A stretch of DNA of 64,000 nt from Mycolicibacterium grossiae. GTDB taxonomy: Bacteria; Actinomycetota; Actinomycetes; Mycobacteriales; Mycobacteriaceae. Below are positions 30,769 to 40,603 of the stretch, piece after piece; within the stretch, counting starts at the first letter, position 1, and the number at the start of each line of letters is the position of its first letter. The stretch is taken from the NCBI RefSeq assembly GCF_008329645.1, contig NZ_CP043474.1, positions 4,898,001-4,962,000 of the forward strand, read 5' to 3'. The translations under genes and the position numbers were made by a program. The notes beneath the pieces were generated by a model, which saw nothing but the letters and a program-made list of their open reading frames with translations, was not told where the DNA came from and ran no database searches.

Positions 30769-31689
30769 ATGTCATCGATTCTCGTGGGATCCGCCCCCGA
30801 CTCCTGGGGCGTCTGGTTCCCGGATGACCCGCAGCAGACCCCGTACACCCGCTTCCTCGACGAGGTCGCCGAATCGGGTTACGAGTGGATCGAACTCGGC
30901 CCGTACGGCTACCTGCCAACCGATCCGCAACGGCTTCTCGACGAACTCGGGTCCCGTGGACTGAAGCTCTCGGCCGGCACGGTGTTCGAGCACCTGCACC
31001 AGTCGCAGACCCGTGGGGACGACGCCTGGAACTCCGTGTGGAGCCAGATCGAAGACGTCGCCAAGCTGACCGCCGCGGTCGGCGGCAAGCATGTCGTCGT
31101 CATTCCGGAGATGTGGCGTGACCCCGCCACCGGAGCGGTGCTGGAAGACCGCAACCTCACCCCCGAGCAGTGGCGCCAGAAGACCCAGGGGATGAACGAG
31201 CTGGGCAAGGCGATGTTCGAGAAGTACGGTGTGCGTGCGCAATACCACCCGCACGCCGACAGCCATGTCGACACCGAGGAGAACGTCTACCGCTTCCTCG
31301 ACGGCACCGACGGCGAGTTCGTGAACCTGTGCCTGGACACCGGCCACATCTCCTACTGCGGCGGCGACAACATCGCGATCATCCGGCGCGCCCCCGAGCG
31401 CATCGGTTACCTGCACCTCAAGCAGGTCGATCCCGAGGTCCGCGCCAAGGTGGAGGCCGAGGATCTGCCCTTCGGGGAGGCCGTCAAGCTCGGCGCCATG
31501 ACCGAACCGCCGCTGGGCATCCCGGACATGCCGCCGCTGCTGGCCGAGATCGAGAAGCTGGGCATCGATGTGTTCGCCATCGTCGAGCAGGACATGTACC
31601 CGTGCGAGGTCGACGCGCCCCTGCCCATCGCCAAGCGCACCCAGAAATACCTGGGTTCATGTGGTGTCCCCTCCGTCCGTTTCAACTAG
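30769..31689 (+). CDS. iolE: 2-keto-myo-inositol dehydratase (IolE)
   Basis: 306-residue TIM-barrel dehydratase removing water from 2-keto-inositol. [15 protein letters not shown] is the IolE signature at the N-terminus; [25 protein letters not shown] and [10 protein letters not shown] give metal-binding His, Glu and Asp. AAGGAA precedes the ATG. Fourteen bases after iolD; next gene is iolG. Confidence 0.9.
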   Translation: MSSILVGSAPDSWGVWFPDDPQQTPYTRFLDEVAESGYEWIELGPYGYLPTDPQRLLDELGSRGLKLSAGTVFEHLHQSQTRGDDAWNSVWSQIEDVAKLTAAVGGKHVVVIPEMWRDPATGAVLEDRNLTPEQWRQKTQGMNELGKAMFEKYGVRAQYHPHADSHVDTEENVYRFLDGTDGEFVNLCLDTGHISYCGGDNIAIIRRAPERIGYLHLKQVDPEVRAKVEAEDLPFGEAVKLGAMTEPPLGIPDMPPLLAEIEKLGIDVFAIVEQDMYPCEVDAPLPIAKRTQKYLGSCGVPSVRFN

Positions 31690-31705
31690 AGAGCCTCTGA
31701 AAGCC

Positions 31706-32737
31706 ATGTCTGACCTGAAGATCGCAGTTCTGGGTGTCGGCATGATGGGCGCCGACCACGTCGCCCGCATCACCGCCCGCATCTCCGGTGCCCGCGTGGT
31801 CGTGGTCAACGACTACCTCACCGAGAAGGCCGAGGCGATCGCCGCCGGGATCCCCGGCTGCCGCGCCATCGCCGATCCGCTCGATGCCATCGCCGATCCG
31901 GAGGTGGACGCGGTGGTACTGGCCACCCCCGGCCCGACACACGAGAAGCAGCTGCTGGCCTGCCTGGAGCACGGCAAGCCGGTGCTCTGCGAGAAGCCGC
32001 TGACCACCGACGTCGAAAGCTCCCTCGCCGTCGTCAAGGCCGAGGCCGCGCAGGGCAAGCGGCTGATCCAGGTCGGTTTCATGCGCCGCTTCGACCACGA
32101 GTACGTGCAGCTGAAGTCGTTGATGGACGCCGGCGAGTTCGGTGAACCGCTGGTACTGCACTGCGTGCACCGCAACCCCGCCGTGCCGCCGAATTTCGAC
32201 AGCTCGATGATCGTGCGGGACTCACTGGTCCACGAGGTGGACGTCACGCGATTCCTGTTCGACGAAGAGATCGTGTCCGTACAGATCATCCGGCCCGCCG
32301 CGAATCCCGGTGCGCCGCAGGGCCTGCAGGACCCGCAGATCGCCATCTTCAAGACGGCCTCGGGCAAGCACGTCGACGTCGAGGTGTTCGTGACCACCGG
32401 TGTCGCCTACGAGGTGCGCACCGAACTGGTCGGCGAGAAGGGCAGCGCCTTCATCGGCCTGGATGTCGGCCTGGTCCGCAAGGGTGCCCCCGGCACCTGG
32501 GGCGGCCAGATCACCCCGTCGTTCAAGGAGCGCTTCGGCCAGGCCTACGACACCGAATTCCAGCGCTGGGTGGACGCGGTCAAGGCCGGCGATGACGCCG
32601 GAGACTACACAGATGGTCCGACCGCCTGGGACGGCTACGCCGCCGCCGCGGTGTGCGAGGCCGGCGTGGAATCGCTGAACACCGGTCAGCCGGTCGCGGT
32701 GAAGCTGGTCGACCGCGCCTCCATCACCGGGGCGTGA
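31706..32737 (+). CDS. iolG: inositol 2-dehydrogenase
   Basis: 343-residue Gfo/Idh/MocA dehydrogenase that oxidises myo-inositol to 2-keto-myo-inositol with [15 protein letters not shown] is the NAD-binding motif, CEKPLTTD carries the catalytic Lys, and [11 protein letters not shown] the Asp/His of the active site. Placed after iolE, as expected in an iol operon. Mycobacterial IolG usually has this length. Confidence 0.92.
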   Translation: MSDLKIAVLGVGMMGADHVARITARISGARVVVVNDYLTEKAEAIAAGIPGCRAIADPLDAIADPEVDAVVLATPGPTHEKQLLACLEHGKPVLCEKPLTTDVESSLAVVKAEAAQGKRLIQVGFMRRFDHEYVQLKSLMDAGEFGEPLVLHCVHRNPAVPPNFDSSMIVRDSLVHEVDVTRFLFDEEIVSVQIIRPAANPGAPQGLQDPQIAIFKTASGKHVDVEVFVTTGVAYEVRTELVGEKGSAFIGLDVGLVRKGAPGTWGGQITPSFKERFGQAYDTEFQRWVDAVKAGDDAGDYTDGPTAWDGYAAAAVCEAGVESLNTGQPVAVKLVDRASITGA

Positions 32738-32738
32738 C

Positions 32739-33614
32739 GTGAAGATCGCATTGGATCCGACGCCGTTCCACCATGATCACGATCTGCTCGACTTCCCGAA
32801 GGTGGTGGCCGAGCTGGGATACGAGTACCTGCAGCTGACCCCGCACCGGGACTTCATCCCGTTCTTCAACCATCCCCGCGCCGACGACGACCTGGTGGCC
32901 ACGTTCCGCAAGGCCTGCGCCGATGCCGGTGTCGGCATCGCTTCGGTACTGCCGGTGTTGCGCTGGTCCAGCCCGGACCCGGATGCCCGGGAGGCCGCGG
33001 TGCGCAACTGGAAGCGGGTCATCCAGATCACCGTGGACCTCGGGGTGAACGTCATCAACACCGAGTTCTCCGGCCGGCCCGAGAAGGCGGAGGAGTCCGA
33101 GCGTGCCTTCTTCCGATCGATGGAGGAACTGCTGCCCATCATCGAGCGCGAAGGCATCGACGTCCGGATCGACCCGCACCCCGACGATTTCGTCGAGGAC
33201 GGCCTGGAGGCGGTGCGCATCATCCGCGGCGTGAACTCCCCCAACATCGGCATGGTGTACGTCGCCTGTCACACGTTCCACATGGGGGGCAACATGGCCG
33301 AGATCATGCGCGCCGCCGGCGACAAGCTGCGCCTGGTGCACGTGGCCGACACCATGGATCACCACCGCAGCCACGGCCTGCGCTACATCACCAACCCGCC
33401 GGGCAACCCGGTACGGGTGCATCAGCACCTCAAGATCGGCGACGGTGACGTCGACTGGGACGACTTCTTCGGCGGCCTGGCCGAACTCGGGTTCTACGAC
33501 CGCGACGACACGGTGATGGTGTCCTCGGTATTCGCCGAGGACGAAACCGCCCACGAGGTGTCCCGCTATCAACTCAAGACCATGACCGACTACGTCGCCA
33601 AGCACCGCGGCTGA
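32739..33614 (+). CDS. iolH: IolH-like TIM-barrel protein
   Basis: 291 residues of the sugar phosphate isomerase/epimerase family, starting KIALDPTPFHHDHDLLDFP, a form seen in IolH of Gram-positive iol clusters. Metal ligands are suggested by DPHPDDFVEDG, CHTFHMGG and HVADTMDHH. The IolH reaction is not established. GTG lies one base after the iolG stop. It is the last gene before a long hairpin. Confidence 0.82.
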   Translation: MKIALDPTPFHHDHDLLDFPKVVAELGYEYLQLTPHRDFIPFFNHPRADDDLVATFRKACADAGVGIASVLPVLRWSSPDPDAREAAVRNWKRVIQITVDLGVNVINTEFSGRPEKAEESERAFFRSMEELLPIIEREGIDVRIDPHPDDFVEDGLEAVRIIRGVNSPNIGMVYVACHTFHMGGNMAEIMRAAGDKLRLVHVADTMDHHRSHGLRYITNPPGNPVRVHQHLKIGDGDVDWDDFFGGLAELGFYDRDDTVMVSSVFAEDETAHEVSRYQLKTMTDYVAKHRG

Positions 33615-33631
33615 CCGCGCCCCACTTCACA

Positions 33632-33689
33632 CCGAGACTGCTGTCAGATCGCGACACGCCGAACGCAGGCGATCTGACAGCAGTCTCGG
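33632..33689. terminator. 20 bp perfect hairpin between iolH and glutamine synthetase
   Basis: CCGAGACTGCTGTCAGATCG (33632-33651) and its exact complement (33670-33689) flank an 18-base loop. It lies 17 bp after iolH and 8 bp after the stop of the convergent glutamine synthetase, so it can end both transcripts. There is no T-run. Confidence 0.75.
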
Positions 33690-33697
33690 CGGCTGAA

Positions 33698-35875
33698 TCA
33701 GAGGATGTACAGCATCTCCTGGTAGGTGGGCAGCGGCCAGAGGTCGTCGGCCACCACGCTCTCCAGCGTGTCGGCGGCAGCCCGCACGGCGTCCATCGCC
33801 GGTAGCAGCACACCCTGTGCGTGGGTCGCCTCGTCCAGCGCCGACTCCGCGGAGTGATCCGACAGGCCCGCCGCCAAGGTGTTCAGCGCCGCGCTGAGAT
33901 CGGCCAGCGGAGCCGAGACCGCCTGCAGCAGCGTCAGGTCCGCGTCGATGCCCGCGGCCTTCAGGGTGGCGACGTTCTGGGCCAGCTCGGTCTGGTAGCG
34001 CATCGCCGCCGGGAGGATCACCGTCGTCCCGATCTCCAGCGCCAGCTTGGCCTCCACGCCGATGGTGAGCGCGTACTGCTCGAGGCGCACCTCGTAGCGG
34101 CTGTGCAACTCTCGTTCGTTGAACACCCCGTAGCGCTCGAACACCTCGACCGCCTCGGGTTTGATCAGCTCGGGGATCGCGTCGAGCGTGGTCTTGAGGT
34201 TCGGCAGACCCCGCTCGGCCGCCTCGATCTGCCAGTTCTCCGAGTAGCCGTCGCCGTTGAACACCACCGCACCGTGCTCGGTGATGATCTCGGTCAGCAG
34301 GGTCTGCACCGCGGCATCGAAGTCCTCGCCGGCCCCGACGGCCTTCTCCAGCGCCGTGGCCATGTAGTCCAGCGAGTCGGCCATGATGGTGTTGAGGATG
34401 ATCATCGGCACGTTGATGGTCTGCCCCGAGCCCGGCGCGCGGAACTCGAACCGGTTGCCGGTGAACGCAAATGGGCTGGTGCGATTGCGGTCGCCCGGAT
34501 CGGTGGGCAGCTCGGGCAGGGTGTCGACGCCGATGATCATCGAGCCCTTCCCCTTCGACGACGTCGCCGCGCCCTTGGCGATCTGCTCGAACACATCGGC
34601 CAGCTGCGCACCGAGGAAGATGGAGATGATCGCCGGCGGCGCCTCGTTGGCGCCGAGCCGGTGGTCGTTGGTCGCCGAGGCCACCGACACCCGCAGCAGC
34701 CCGGCGAACCGGTGCACGGCGCGGATGACCGCGGCGCAGAACACCAGGAACTGCGCGTTCTCGTGCGGGGTGTCGCCCGGCACCAGCAAGCTGCCGAACT
34801 GCGCGTTGCCCACCGAGAAGTTGACGTGCTTGCCCGACCCGTTCACCCCGGCGAACGGCTTCTCGTGGAACAGGCACTCCATGCCGTGCTTCTTGGCGAC
34901 GGTGCGGAAGACCGTCATCAGCAGCTGCTGGTGATCGGCGGCGATGTTGGCCCGCTCGAACATCGGCGCGATCTCGAACTGACCGGGCGCGACCTCGTTG
35001 TGGCGGGTCTTCGCCGGGATGCCGAGCTTGAACAGCTCGCGCTCGGTGTCCATCATGAACGCCAGCACGCGGTCGGGGACCGACCCGAAGTAGTGGTCGT
35101 CGAACTCCTGTCCCTTGGGCGGCTTGGCGCCGAACAGGGTGCGGCCGGCGTTGATCAGGTCGGGCCGGGCGAGGAAGAAGTGCCGATCGACCAGGAAGTA
35201 CTCCTGCTCGGGACCGCAGAAGGACACGATGTGGTCGAAACCGGTGTGGCCGAACAGTTTCAGGATGCGCTCGGCCTGCGCGCCCATCGCCTGCTGGCTG
35301 CGCAGCAGCGGGGTCTTGTAGTCCAGCGCCTCCCCCGTCATCGAGACGAACACCGTGGGGATGCACAACGTGTTGCCGTTCGGGTTCTCCAGGATGTACG
35401 CCGGGCTGGTGACGTCCCACCCGGTGTAGCCGCGCGCCTCGAAGGTGCTGCGCAATCCGCCGGACGGAAAGCTGGAGGCGTCCGGCTCGCCCTGGATGAG
35501 GGTTTTGCCGGCGAACTCGGCCAGCGTCTGCCCGTCGGACACCGGCTCCAGGAAGCTGTCGTGCTTCTCGGCCGTGAGACCGGTCATCGGATAGAAGACG
35601 TGCGCGTAATGCGTGGCGCCCTTCGACAGCGCCCAGTCCTTCATCGCCGATGCCACCGAATCGGCGACGGCGGGATCGAGCTTCGCGCCCTTCTCGATGG
35701 TCGCGACGACGGACTTGTACACCGACTTCGGCAACCGCAGCTGCATCTCCGCCTTGGTGAAGACGTTCGAGCCGAACACCTCGCCGGGCGCCTCGGCGGG
35801 GTCGAAGCTGATGGCCGGGGGCACGTAGGCCTCGACGTGGTTGATGGCCTGCAACCGGACGGCATTACCGCTCAA
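33698..35875 (-). CDS. glutamine synthetase, type III
   Basis: 725-residue GSIII, the long dodecameric form making glutamine from glutamate and ammonia. [28 protein letters not shown] and [16 protein letters not shown] are the metal-, glutamate- and ATP-binding signatures. TTG at 35875 is chosen because AGAGGA lies about eight bases upstream; the open frame extends to 35905. M. tuberculosis has no GSIII at this place. It is convergent with the iol operon. Confidence 0.9.
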   Translation of the reverse strand: MSGNAVRLQAINHVEAYVPPAISFDPAEAPGEVFGSNVFTKAEMQLRLPKSVYKSVVATIEKGAKLDPAVADSVASAMKDWALSKGATHYAHVFYPMTGLTAEKHDSFLEPVSDGQTLAEFAGKTLIQGEPDASSFPSGGLRSTFEARGYTGWDVTSPAYILENPNGNTLCIPTVFVSMTGEALDYKTPLLRSQQAMGAQAERILKLFGHTGFDHIVSFCGPEQEYFLVDRHFFLARPDLINAGRTLFGAKPPKGQEFDDHYFGSVPDRVLAFMMDTERELFKLGIPAKTRHNEVAPGQFEIAPMFERANIAADHQQLLMTVFRTVAKKHGMECLFHEKPFAGVNGSGKHVNFSVGNAQFGSLLVPGDTPHENAQFLVFCAAVIRAVHRFAGLLRVSVASATNDHRLGANEAPPAIISIFLGAQLADVFEQIAKGAATSSKGKGSMIIGVDTLPELPTDPGDRNRTSPFAFTGNRFEFRAPGSGQTINVPMIILNTIMADSLDYMATALEKAVGAGEDFDAAVQTLLTEIITEHGAVVFNGDGYSENWQIEAAERGLPNLKTTLDAIPELIKPEAVEVFERYGVFNERELHSRYEVRLEQYALTIGVEAKLALEIGTTVILPAAMRYQTELAQNVATLKAAGIDADLTLLQAVSAPLADLSAALNTLAAGLSDHSAESALDEATHAQGVLLPAMDAVRAAADTLESVVADDLWPLPTYQEMLYIL

Positions 35876-36035
35876 TGAAGTTCCTCTCCCCGCATCCGTC
35901 CGCAACCGTTTCGCGGACGTGACCGGCCCACCCTAGGAACGGCTCGTGTTGATCGCGTTACGGCTGCGTCACGTCCGAGTTCTTACGGATCCGGCGTCCG
36001 TGCCTGATCGCGGCGCGGCGGGGTACCCGCCACAC

Positions 36036-37142
36036 ATGCGTCGCTTCACCGTCCTCGCCGTCGCCCTGCTCCTCGCCGGCTGCGGCGGTCAGGCGGATCA
36101 GCCCAACGGGTCCTCGTCGTCCGCGTCGTCCTCGGGAGCCGCGCCGGCGACGGGAGCCGCGCCGGCGACCACGACAGGGCTACTGCCGCCCGGCGTCCCC
36201 ACCGAGGGCAGCCGACCCCCAGCCGATGCGCTGCCGCCGCCCGCCGAGCCGCAGCAGGCGCCGGCGCCCAGCGGCCCGGTGCCCGGCATGCAGGTGCCGG
36301 TCGGCGCCGCCCCGGAGGGCATCGTCGCCGACGCCCAGACCCGGACCGTCGCCGTCGCGAAGCGCAACCCCAATGAGCTGGTGCTCATCAACGCCGACAC
36401 CGGCGTCGTCACCGGCCGCACACCGCTGCCCGGCGTCGTCCGCCACCTCCAGCTCGCCCGGCCCGGCGGACCCGTGCTGGTGCCCGTCGAGAGCGCCAAC
36501 GCGCTGGTGCGCGTCGACCTGCCGGGCGGCCGCGCCGAGCCTCAGGTCATCACCGGCACCGTGCCGCACGATGCGTCGGAGGCTCCCAACGGCACGGTCT
36601 TCGTCGCGAACGAACACGGCGGCACGGTGGCGGCCGTCCGCGGCGACCAGGTCGTCAAGGTCTTCACCGACAGCGTGCAGCCCGCCGGCCTGGCCCCGGT
36701 CGGCAACCGGATGGGTCTGCTCGACGTCCGCAAGAACGACCTCACGGTGTACGACGCCGACGCGTTGAGCATCGTGGGGTCCACGCCGGCCGGCGACGGG
36801 CCCACGCACCTCGTCGCCGACCGGCACGGCCGACTCATCGCCGCCGACACCCGCGGCGACGCGGTGCGGGTGTTCAGCACCGAACCGCGCCAGCTCGCCG
36901 AAGTCGCCCAACCCGGCGGCCCCTACGGCATTGCCTACGACCCCACCCGCGACCAGCTGTGGGTGGCCTCGTCGGGCACCAACGAAGTGATCGGTTACGA
37001 CATGGCGACCGAACGGCCCCGCGAGGTCAAGCGCGTCGCGACCGTCCAGAACCCCTACACCGTGGCCGTCGACGAACTCACCGGTCGACTCTTCGTCGCG
37101 GGCGTCACGGCCGGCGTCGTGCAGATGGTGGATCCGACCTGA
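36036..37142 (+). CDS. secreted lipoprotein with YVTN/NHL-type beta-propeller
   Basis: 368 residues: lipoprotein signal (LLAGC, lipidated Cys16), a Ser/Ala/Pro-rich linker to about residue 90, then a propeller whose blades are seen as repeating VGAAPEGIVADAQTRTVAVAK, PAGDGPTHLVADRHGRLIAAD and GGPYGIAYDPTRDQLWVAS. Such proteins are surface-anchored and their binding partner is unknown. ATG at 36036 was chosen from the signal peptide. Confidence 0.82.
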   Translation: MRRFTVLAVALLLAGCGGQADQPNGSSSSASSSGAAPATGAAPATTTGLLPPGVPTEGSRPPADALPPPAEPQQAPAPSGPVPGMQVPVGAAPEGIVADAQTRTVAVAKRNPNELVLINADTGVVTGRTPLPGVVRHLQLARPGGPVLVPVESANALVRVDLPGGRAEPQVITGTVPHDASEAPNGTVFVANEHGGTVAAVRGDQVVKVFTDSVQPAGLAPVGNRMGLLDVRKNDLTVYDADALSIVGSTPAGDGPTHLVADRHGRLIAADTRGDAVRVFSTEPRQLAEVAQPGGPYGIAYDPTRDQLWVASSGTNEVIGYDMATERPREVKRVATVQNPYTVAVDELTGRLFVAGVTAGVVQMVDPT

Positions 37143-37157
37143 GCCGGGACCCCCGCC

Positions 37158-37163
37158 TAGGCT
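37158..37163 (+). promoter_or_regulatory. -10 box before the fdhD leader peptide
   Basis: TAGGCT fits TANNNT and ends seven bases before the ATG of a 16-codon open frame at 37171, so the transcript probably begins on that ATG. Confidence 0.55.
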
Positions 37164-37170
37164 GGTGGAC

Positions 37171-37221
37171 ATGCCCACCCTGCGCCCGACGTCCGCCCGG
37201 GCGGTGACGCCCCATGGGTAG
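37171..37221 (+). CDS. predicted 16-residue leader peptide overlapping the fdhD start
   Basis: The short frame encodes [16 protein letters not shown] and stops with TAG at 37219-37221, five bases after the fdhD ATG at 37214, so the two frames overlap. A TAGGCT box seven bases upstream makes this ATG a likely leaderless start. The fdhD ATG lacks a strong ribosome-binding site, so translation of the leader could feed ribosomes to fdhD. The peptide has no known homologue to me. Confidence 0.45.
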   Translation: MPTLRPTSARAVTPHG

Positions 37222-38038
37222 GGTCACCGCCCGCCGCAGGGCCAGCCACCTCACCGCCGACGCGGTGACCACGAGGCCGGAGACCCTCGTGGTCGAGGAG
37301 CCCCTGGAGATCCGCGTCGACGGTGCCGCGCTGACCGTCACGATGCGGACCCCCGGGTCGGACGTCGAACTGGCGCAGGGCTTCCTGCTCACCGAGGGCG
37401 TCATCGGCCACCGTGACGACGTCGCGCGCGTGGCCTACTGCCGCGGCTCGGGCGACGACGGACTGAACACCTACAACGTCCTCGACGTGACGCTCGCCGA
37501 CGGCGTCCCCGCGCCGAGCGTCGACGTGACGCGCAACTTCTACACCACCTCGTCGTGCGGGGTGTGCGGCAAGGGTTCCATCGACGCCGTCCGCACCGTC
37601 AGCAGGCACTCGCCCGGCGACGACCCGACCGTCGTCGCCGCGGCCACGCTGTCGGCCATGCCCGACCAACTCCGCCGCGCGCAGAAGGTGTTCGCCGCCA
37701 CCGGAGGTCTGCACGGCGCCGCGCTGTTCGACGCCCGCGGCGACATGCTGGTGGTGCGCGAGGACGTCGGCAGGCACAACGCGGTGGACAAGGTCATCGG
37801 CTGGGCCGTCGAGAACCGCCGCGTTCCGCTGACCGGGACGGTGCTGCTGGTCAGCGGGCGCGCCTCGTTCGAATTGACCCAGAAGGCCGTGATGGCCGGC
37901 ATTCCCGTCCTCGCGGCGGTCTCCGCCCCGTCGTCGCTGGCCGTCGACCTCGCGAGCCAGGCCGGGCTCACGCTGGTGGCGTTCCTGCGCGGACAGTCGA
38001 TGAACGTCTACACCCGCACCGACCGCGTCGCGCACTGA
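37214..38038 (+). CDS. fdhD: formate dehydrogenase accessory sulfurtransferase
   Basis: 274 residues. FdhD passes sulfur to the molybdenum cofactor of formate dehydrogenase; the catalytic pair is Cys115 and Cys118 in [27 protein letters not shown] and [15 protein letters not shown] are further family signatures. It is alone here, with no formate dehydrogenase in the window, but mobA at 7.9 kb serves the same cofactor. The start overlaps a small leader frame. Confidence 0.92.
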   Translation: MGRVTARRRASHLTADAVTTRPETLVVEEPLEIRVDGAALTVTMRTPGSDVELAQGFLLTEGVIGHRDDVARVAYCRGSGDDGLNTYNVLDVTLADGVPAPSVDVTRNFYTTSSCGVCGKGSIDAVRTVSRHSPGDDPTVVAAATLSAMPDQLRRAQKVFAATGGLHGAALFDARGDMLVVREDVGRHNAVDKVIGWAVENRRVPLTGTVLLVSGRASFELTQKAVMAGIPVLAAVSAPSSLAVDLASQAGLTLVAFLRGQSMNVYTRTDRVAH

Positions 38039-38171
38039 CCCGGTCCTGCCACCGATCTCCACCCGTTCTCCACAGAACCTCCAAGCCCCGCCTCCTCCGC
38101 GCGGGCGAGCATCGGATCGTCACCGGACACCAGCCGATGACGACCCGTGCCGAGCCCCCGAGGAGACCCCC

Positions 38172-39497
38172 GTGGCCCATGTCCTGATCGCCGCCTGCCC
38201 ACCCGTGGGGCACGTCGCACCCCTGCTCAACGTCGCGCGCGGCCTCGTCGCCCGCGGCGACGAGGTCACCGTCCTCACCTCCGTCCGGCATGCCGACGAG
38301 GTCCGTGCCGCCGGCGCGCGCCTGCATCCCCTGCCCTACGGCGCCGACGTGGACGACGCGACGCTGGACGCCGACCTGCCCGGCCGGGCGGCCACGTCGG
38401 GCATCGCCCGGATCAACTTCGACGTCAAGCACGTCTTCGTCCGGCCGATGCCGCATCAGGCCGCTGCCCTGGCGGAGATCCTCGCCGGCGGGTCCGTCGA
38501 CGCGATCCTCGTCGACGCCTTCTTCCTCGGCGTCCTGCCGTTGCTGCTCGACACGGACACGCCCCGCCCGCCGATCCTCACCTATTCGACCACCCCGCTG
38601 TTCCTCACCAGCCGCGACACCGCGCCGGGCGGGACCGGCCTGCCGCCGGCGTCGGGACCGCTGGGACGGCTGCGCAACCGCGTCCTCACCGTCGCATCCC
38701 AACGCTGGCTGCTGCGTCCTGCACACCGTGCCGCACAGACCATGCTCGACGCGTTGGGCCTGCCGCCGCTGCCGGTGTTCGTGCTGGACTCCGCGGCCCT
38801 CGCCGACCGGCTCATCGTCCCGACGATCCCGGAATTCGAGTACCCCCGCACCGATCTGCCGGCTCACGTGCGCTTCGTCGGTGCCGTCACCCCGGAGCGC
38901 ACCGAGCGCTTCGTGGTGCCCGCGTGGTGGCCCGAACTGTTCCGCGGGCGGCCCGTCGTGCACGTCACGCAGGGCACGATCGACAACGCGGATCTCGGCC
39001 GTCTCATCGCACCGACGATCGCCGCGCTGGCCGACGAGGACGTCACCGTCGTGGTCACCACGGGCGGCCGCCCGTTGCAGATGCTGCCGGACCCGTTGCC
39101 CGACAACGTGTTCGTCGCCGAATTCATCCCGCACGACGTGCTGCTGCCGCACGTCGACGTCATGGTCACCAACGGCGGGTACGGCGCGGTGCAGCGAGCC
39201 CTCCTCGACGGCGTGCCCCTTGTGGTGGCGGGCAACACCGAGGACAAGCCGGAGGTGGCCGCTCGCGTCGCCTGGTGCGGCGCGGGCATCGACCTGAAGA
39301 CCGGAACACCGTCGGCCGCCGCGGTGCGCCGCGCGGTACGCGACGTCCTGGACCGGCCCGAATACCGCCTCGCCGCGGCCCGGCTGCGCGATGCGCACGC
39401 CCGGCGCGACGGCGTCGCCGAGATCGCCGCACTCATCGACGACGTCATCACCGAGCGGCGCGTGGCCGAGCGAGCCGTGGTGGCCGGCCGTGCCTGA
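38172..39497 (+). CDS. GT1 family glycosyltransferase (MGT/UGT-like)
   Basis: 441 residues: a GT-B fold. VLIAACPPVGHVAPLLNVARG at the N-terminus holds the acceptor-side His region, and the C-terminal half has the nucleotide-sugar site (VTNGGYGAVQRALLDGVPLVVAG) near residue 330. It probably glycosylates a small hydrophobic molecule. GAGGAG precedes the GTG at 38172. It is followed by a shorter related gene. Confidence 0.85.
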   Translation: MAHVLIAACPPVGHVAPLLNVARGLVARGDEVTVLTSVRHADEVRAAGARLHPLPYGADVDDATLDADLPGRAATSGIARINFDVKHVFVRPMPHQAAALAEILAGGSVDAILVDAFFLGVLPLLLDTDTPRPPILTYSTTPLFLTSRDTAPGGTGLPPASGPLGRLRNRVLTVASQRWLLRPAHRAAQTMLDALGLPPLPVFVLDSAALADRLIVPTIPEFEYPRTDLPAHVRFVGAVTPERTERFVVPAWWPELFRGRPVVHVTQGTIDNADLGRLIAPTIAALADEDVTVVVTTGGRPLQMLPDPLPDNVFVAEFIPHDVLLPHVDVMVTNGGYGAVQRALLDGVPLVVAGNTEDKPEVAARVAWCGAGIDLKTGTPSAAAVRRAVRDVLDRPEYRLAAARLRDAHARRDGVAEIAALIDDVITERRVAERAVVAGRA

Positions 39498-39537
39498 CCC
39501 CGGCTTCATGCCCGCCGACGCGTGCCGAGGCTGACCG

Positions 39538-40599
39538 GTGGCTCACGTCCTCATCGCCACGTCGTCGTCGCCGGCCCAGCCCAGCCCGCTCCTCACCGTC
39601 GGCGTCGACCTGGTGGCGCGTGGTCACCGGGTGACGGTCGTGACCGGCACCGCCGGCCCGCGGCCCGAACCGGTCCATGCCCTGCTGAACAGTCTGCGAG
39701 AGGCGTTGCGCGACAACACGATCGACGTGGCGATTGCGGACCGCACCTGCACCGGATTGATCGGCCTGGCGGTCGGCGACCGCACCCGGCGCCCGCCCGT
39801 CCTGCAGTGGACGCCCGCGCCGGGACGGCTTGCCGACGCGGGCGCAAACCTCGACGTGCGGCCGGCGCGGATCGTCGTGCCGTCGGTGCCGGCATTCGAA
39901 TGCCCCGGTGAGTCCGTGCCCGACACGGTGCGCTTCGTCGGTGCGGTCTATGCCCCAATGACTCGGGCCCCCATGACTCAGGCCCCGGTGACGTGGGCCC
40001 CGGTGACGTGCGACCCGCGATGGCGGCCGCCGCACCAGCTGCCCGACCGGCCGGTGGTCCACGTCGCCCAAAGGAGCGCCCGGGGCGCCGGGGACCTGGT
40101 GGCGCCCACCCTCGCCGCCCTCGCCGACGAGGACGTGACCGTCGTCGTCACGACGGGCGGCCCAGCACCGGCCGGTGGGCCGATGCCCGCGAACGTCCGC
40201 GTCGTGGAGACGATCTCGGACGTCGTCCCGTTCCCCGCGGTGACCGTCACCGACGGCGGCGGCGACGCCGTACCGCGCGCGCTGTCCTCGGGCGTTCCGC
40301 TGGTGATCGGCGGCGGTGTGCACTCCGACACCGGCGCGCGGGTGGCGCGCTCCGGGGCCGGCATCCACCTGGGCGACGCCCCCGTCACGCCGGAGCGGGT
40401 GCGCGCCGCCGTGCGCACGGTGCTCGGCGACCGCCGCTACGTGTGCCGCGCCCGGTACTTCGAGGCGGCGTTCGCCCGGCGCGACGGGCTCGCCGAGATC
40501 GCCGCGCTCGTCGACGAGGTCGTCGCCGGATACCGCGGTATCCGCACCGACGGGTGCCGTCGTCCGCGACCGAACCCGGCCGCCCGGCCGCTACATTGA
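39538..40599 (+). CDS. degenerate/shortened GT1 glycosyltransferase paralogue
   Basis: 353 residues, clearly a copy of the upstream gene: VLIATSSSPAQPSPLL replaces VLIAACPPVGHVAPLL, and TVTDGGGDAVPRALSSGVPLV replaces the donor site, losing key residues. About 90 residues are missing, mainly in the N-terminal domain. A 15 bp microrepeat encoding APMTR/APMTQ/APVTW/APVTC sits in the middle. The frame is intact, so it may be a decaying copy or a diverged enzyme. GTG at 39538 aligns with the upstream start. Confidence 0.7.
   Translation: MAHVLIATSSSPAQPSPLLTVGVDLVARGHRVTVVTGTAGPRPEPVHALLNSLREALRDNTIDVAIADRTCTGLIGLAVGDRTRRPPVLQWTPAPGRLADAGANLDVRPARIVVPSVPAFECPGESVPDTVRFVGAVYAPMTRAPMTQAPVTWAPVTCDPRWRPPHQLPDRPVVHVAQRSARGAGDLVAPTLAALADEDVTVVVTTGGPAPAGGPMPANVRVVETISDVVPFPAVTVTDGGGDAVPRALSSGVPLVIGGGVHSDTGARVARSGAGIHLGDAPVTPERVRAAVRTVLGDRRYVCRARYFEAAFARRDGLAEIAALVDEVVAGYRGIRTDGCRRPRPNPAARPLH
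39952..40011. repeat. four tandem 15 bp units in the second glycosyltransferase
   Basis: Four in-frame copies of a 15 bp unit (GCCCC-plus-variable) encode the five-residue series APMTR, APMTQ, APVTW, APVTC. The first two and last two copies are closest to each other, suggesting two rounds of duplication. Confidence 0.85.
40592..40597 (+). promoter_or_regulatory. -10 box of the FUSC-type gene (leaderless)
   Basis: TACATT fits TANNNT and ends six bases before GTG 40604. It overlaps the stop codon region of the preceding glycosyltransferase. Confidence 0.55.
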
Positions 40600-40603
40600 G
40601 CCC

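Noticed and set aside
33821-35878. 685-codon plus-strand open frame
   Set aside because: Fully antisense to the type III glutamine synthetase, low-complexity Arg/Val/Gly composition; a shadow of the real gene.
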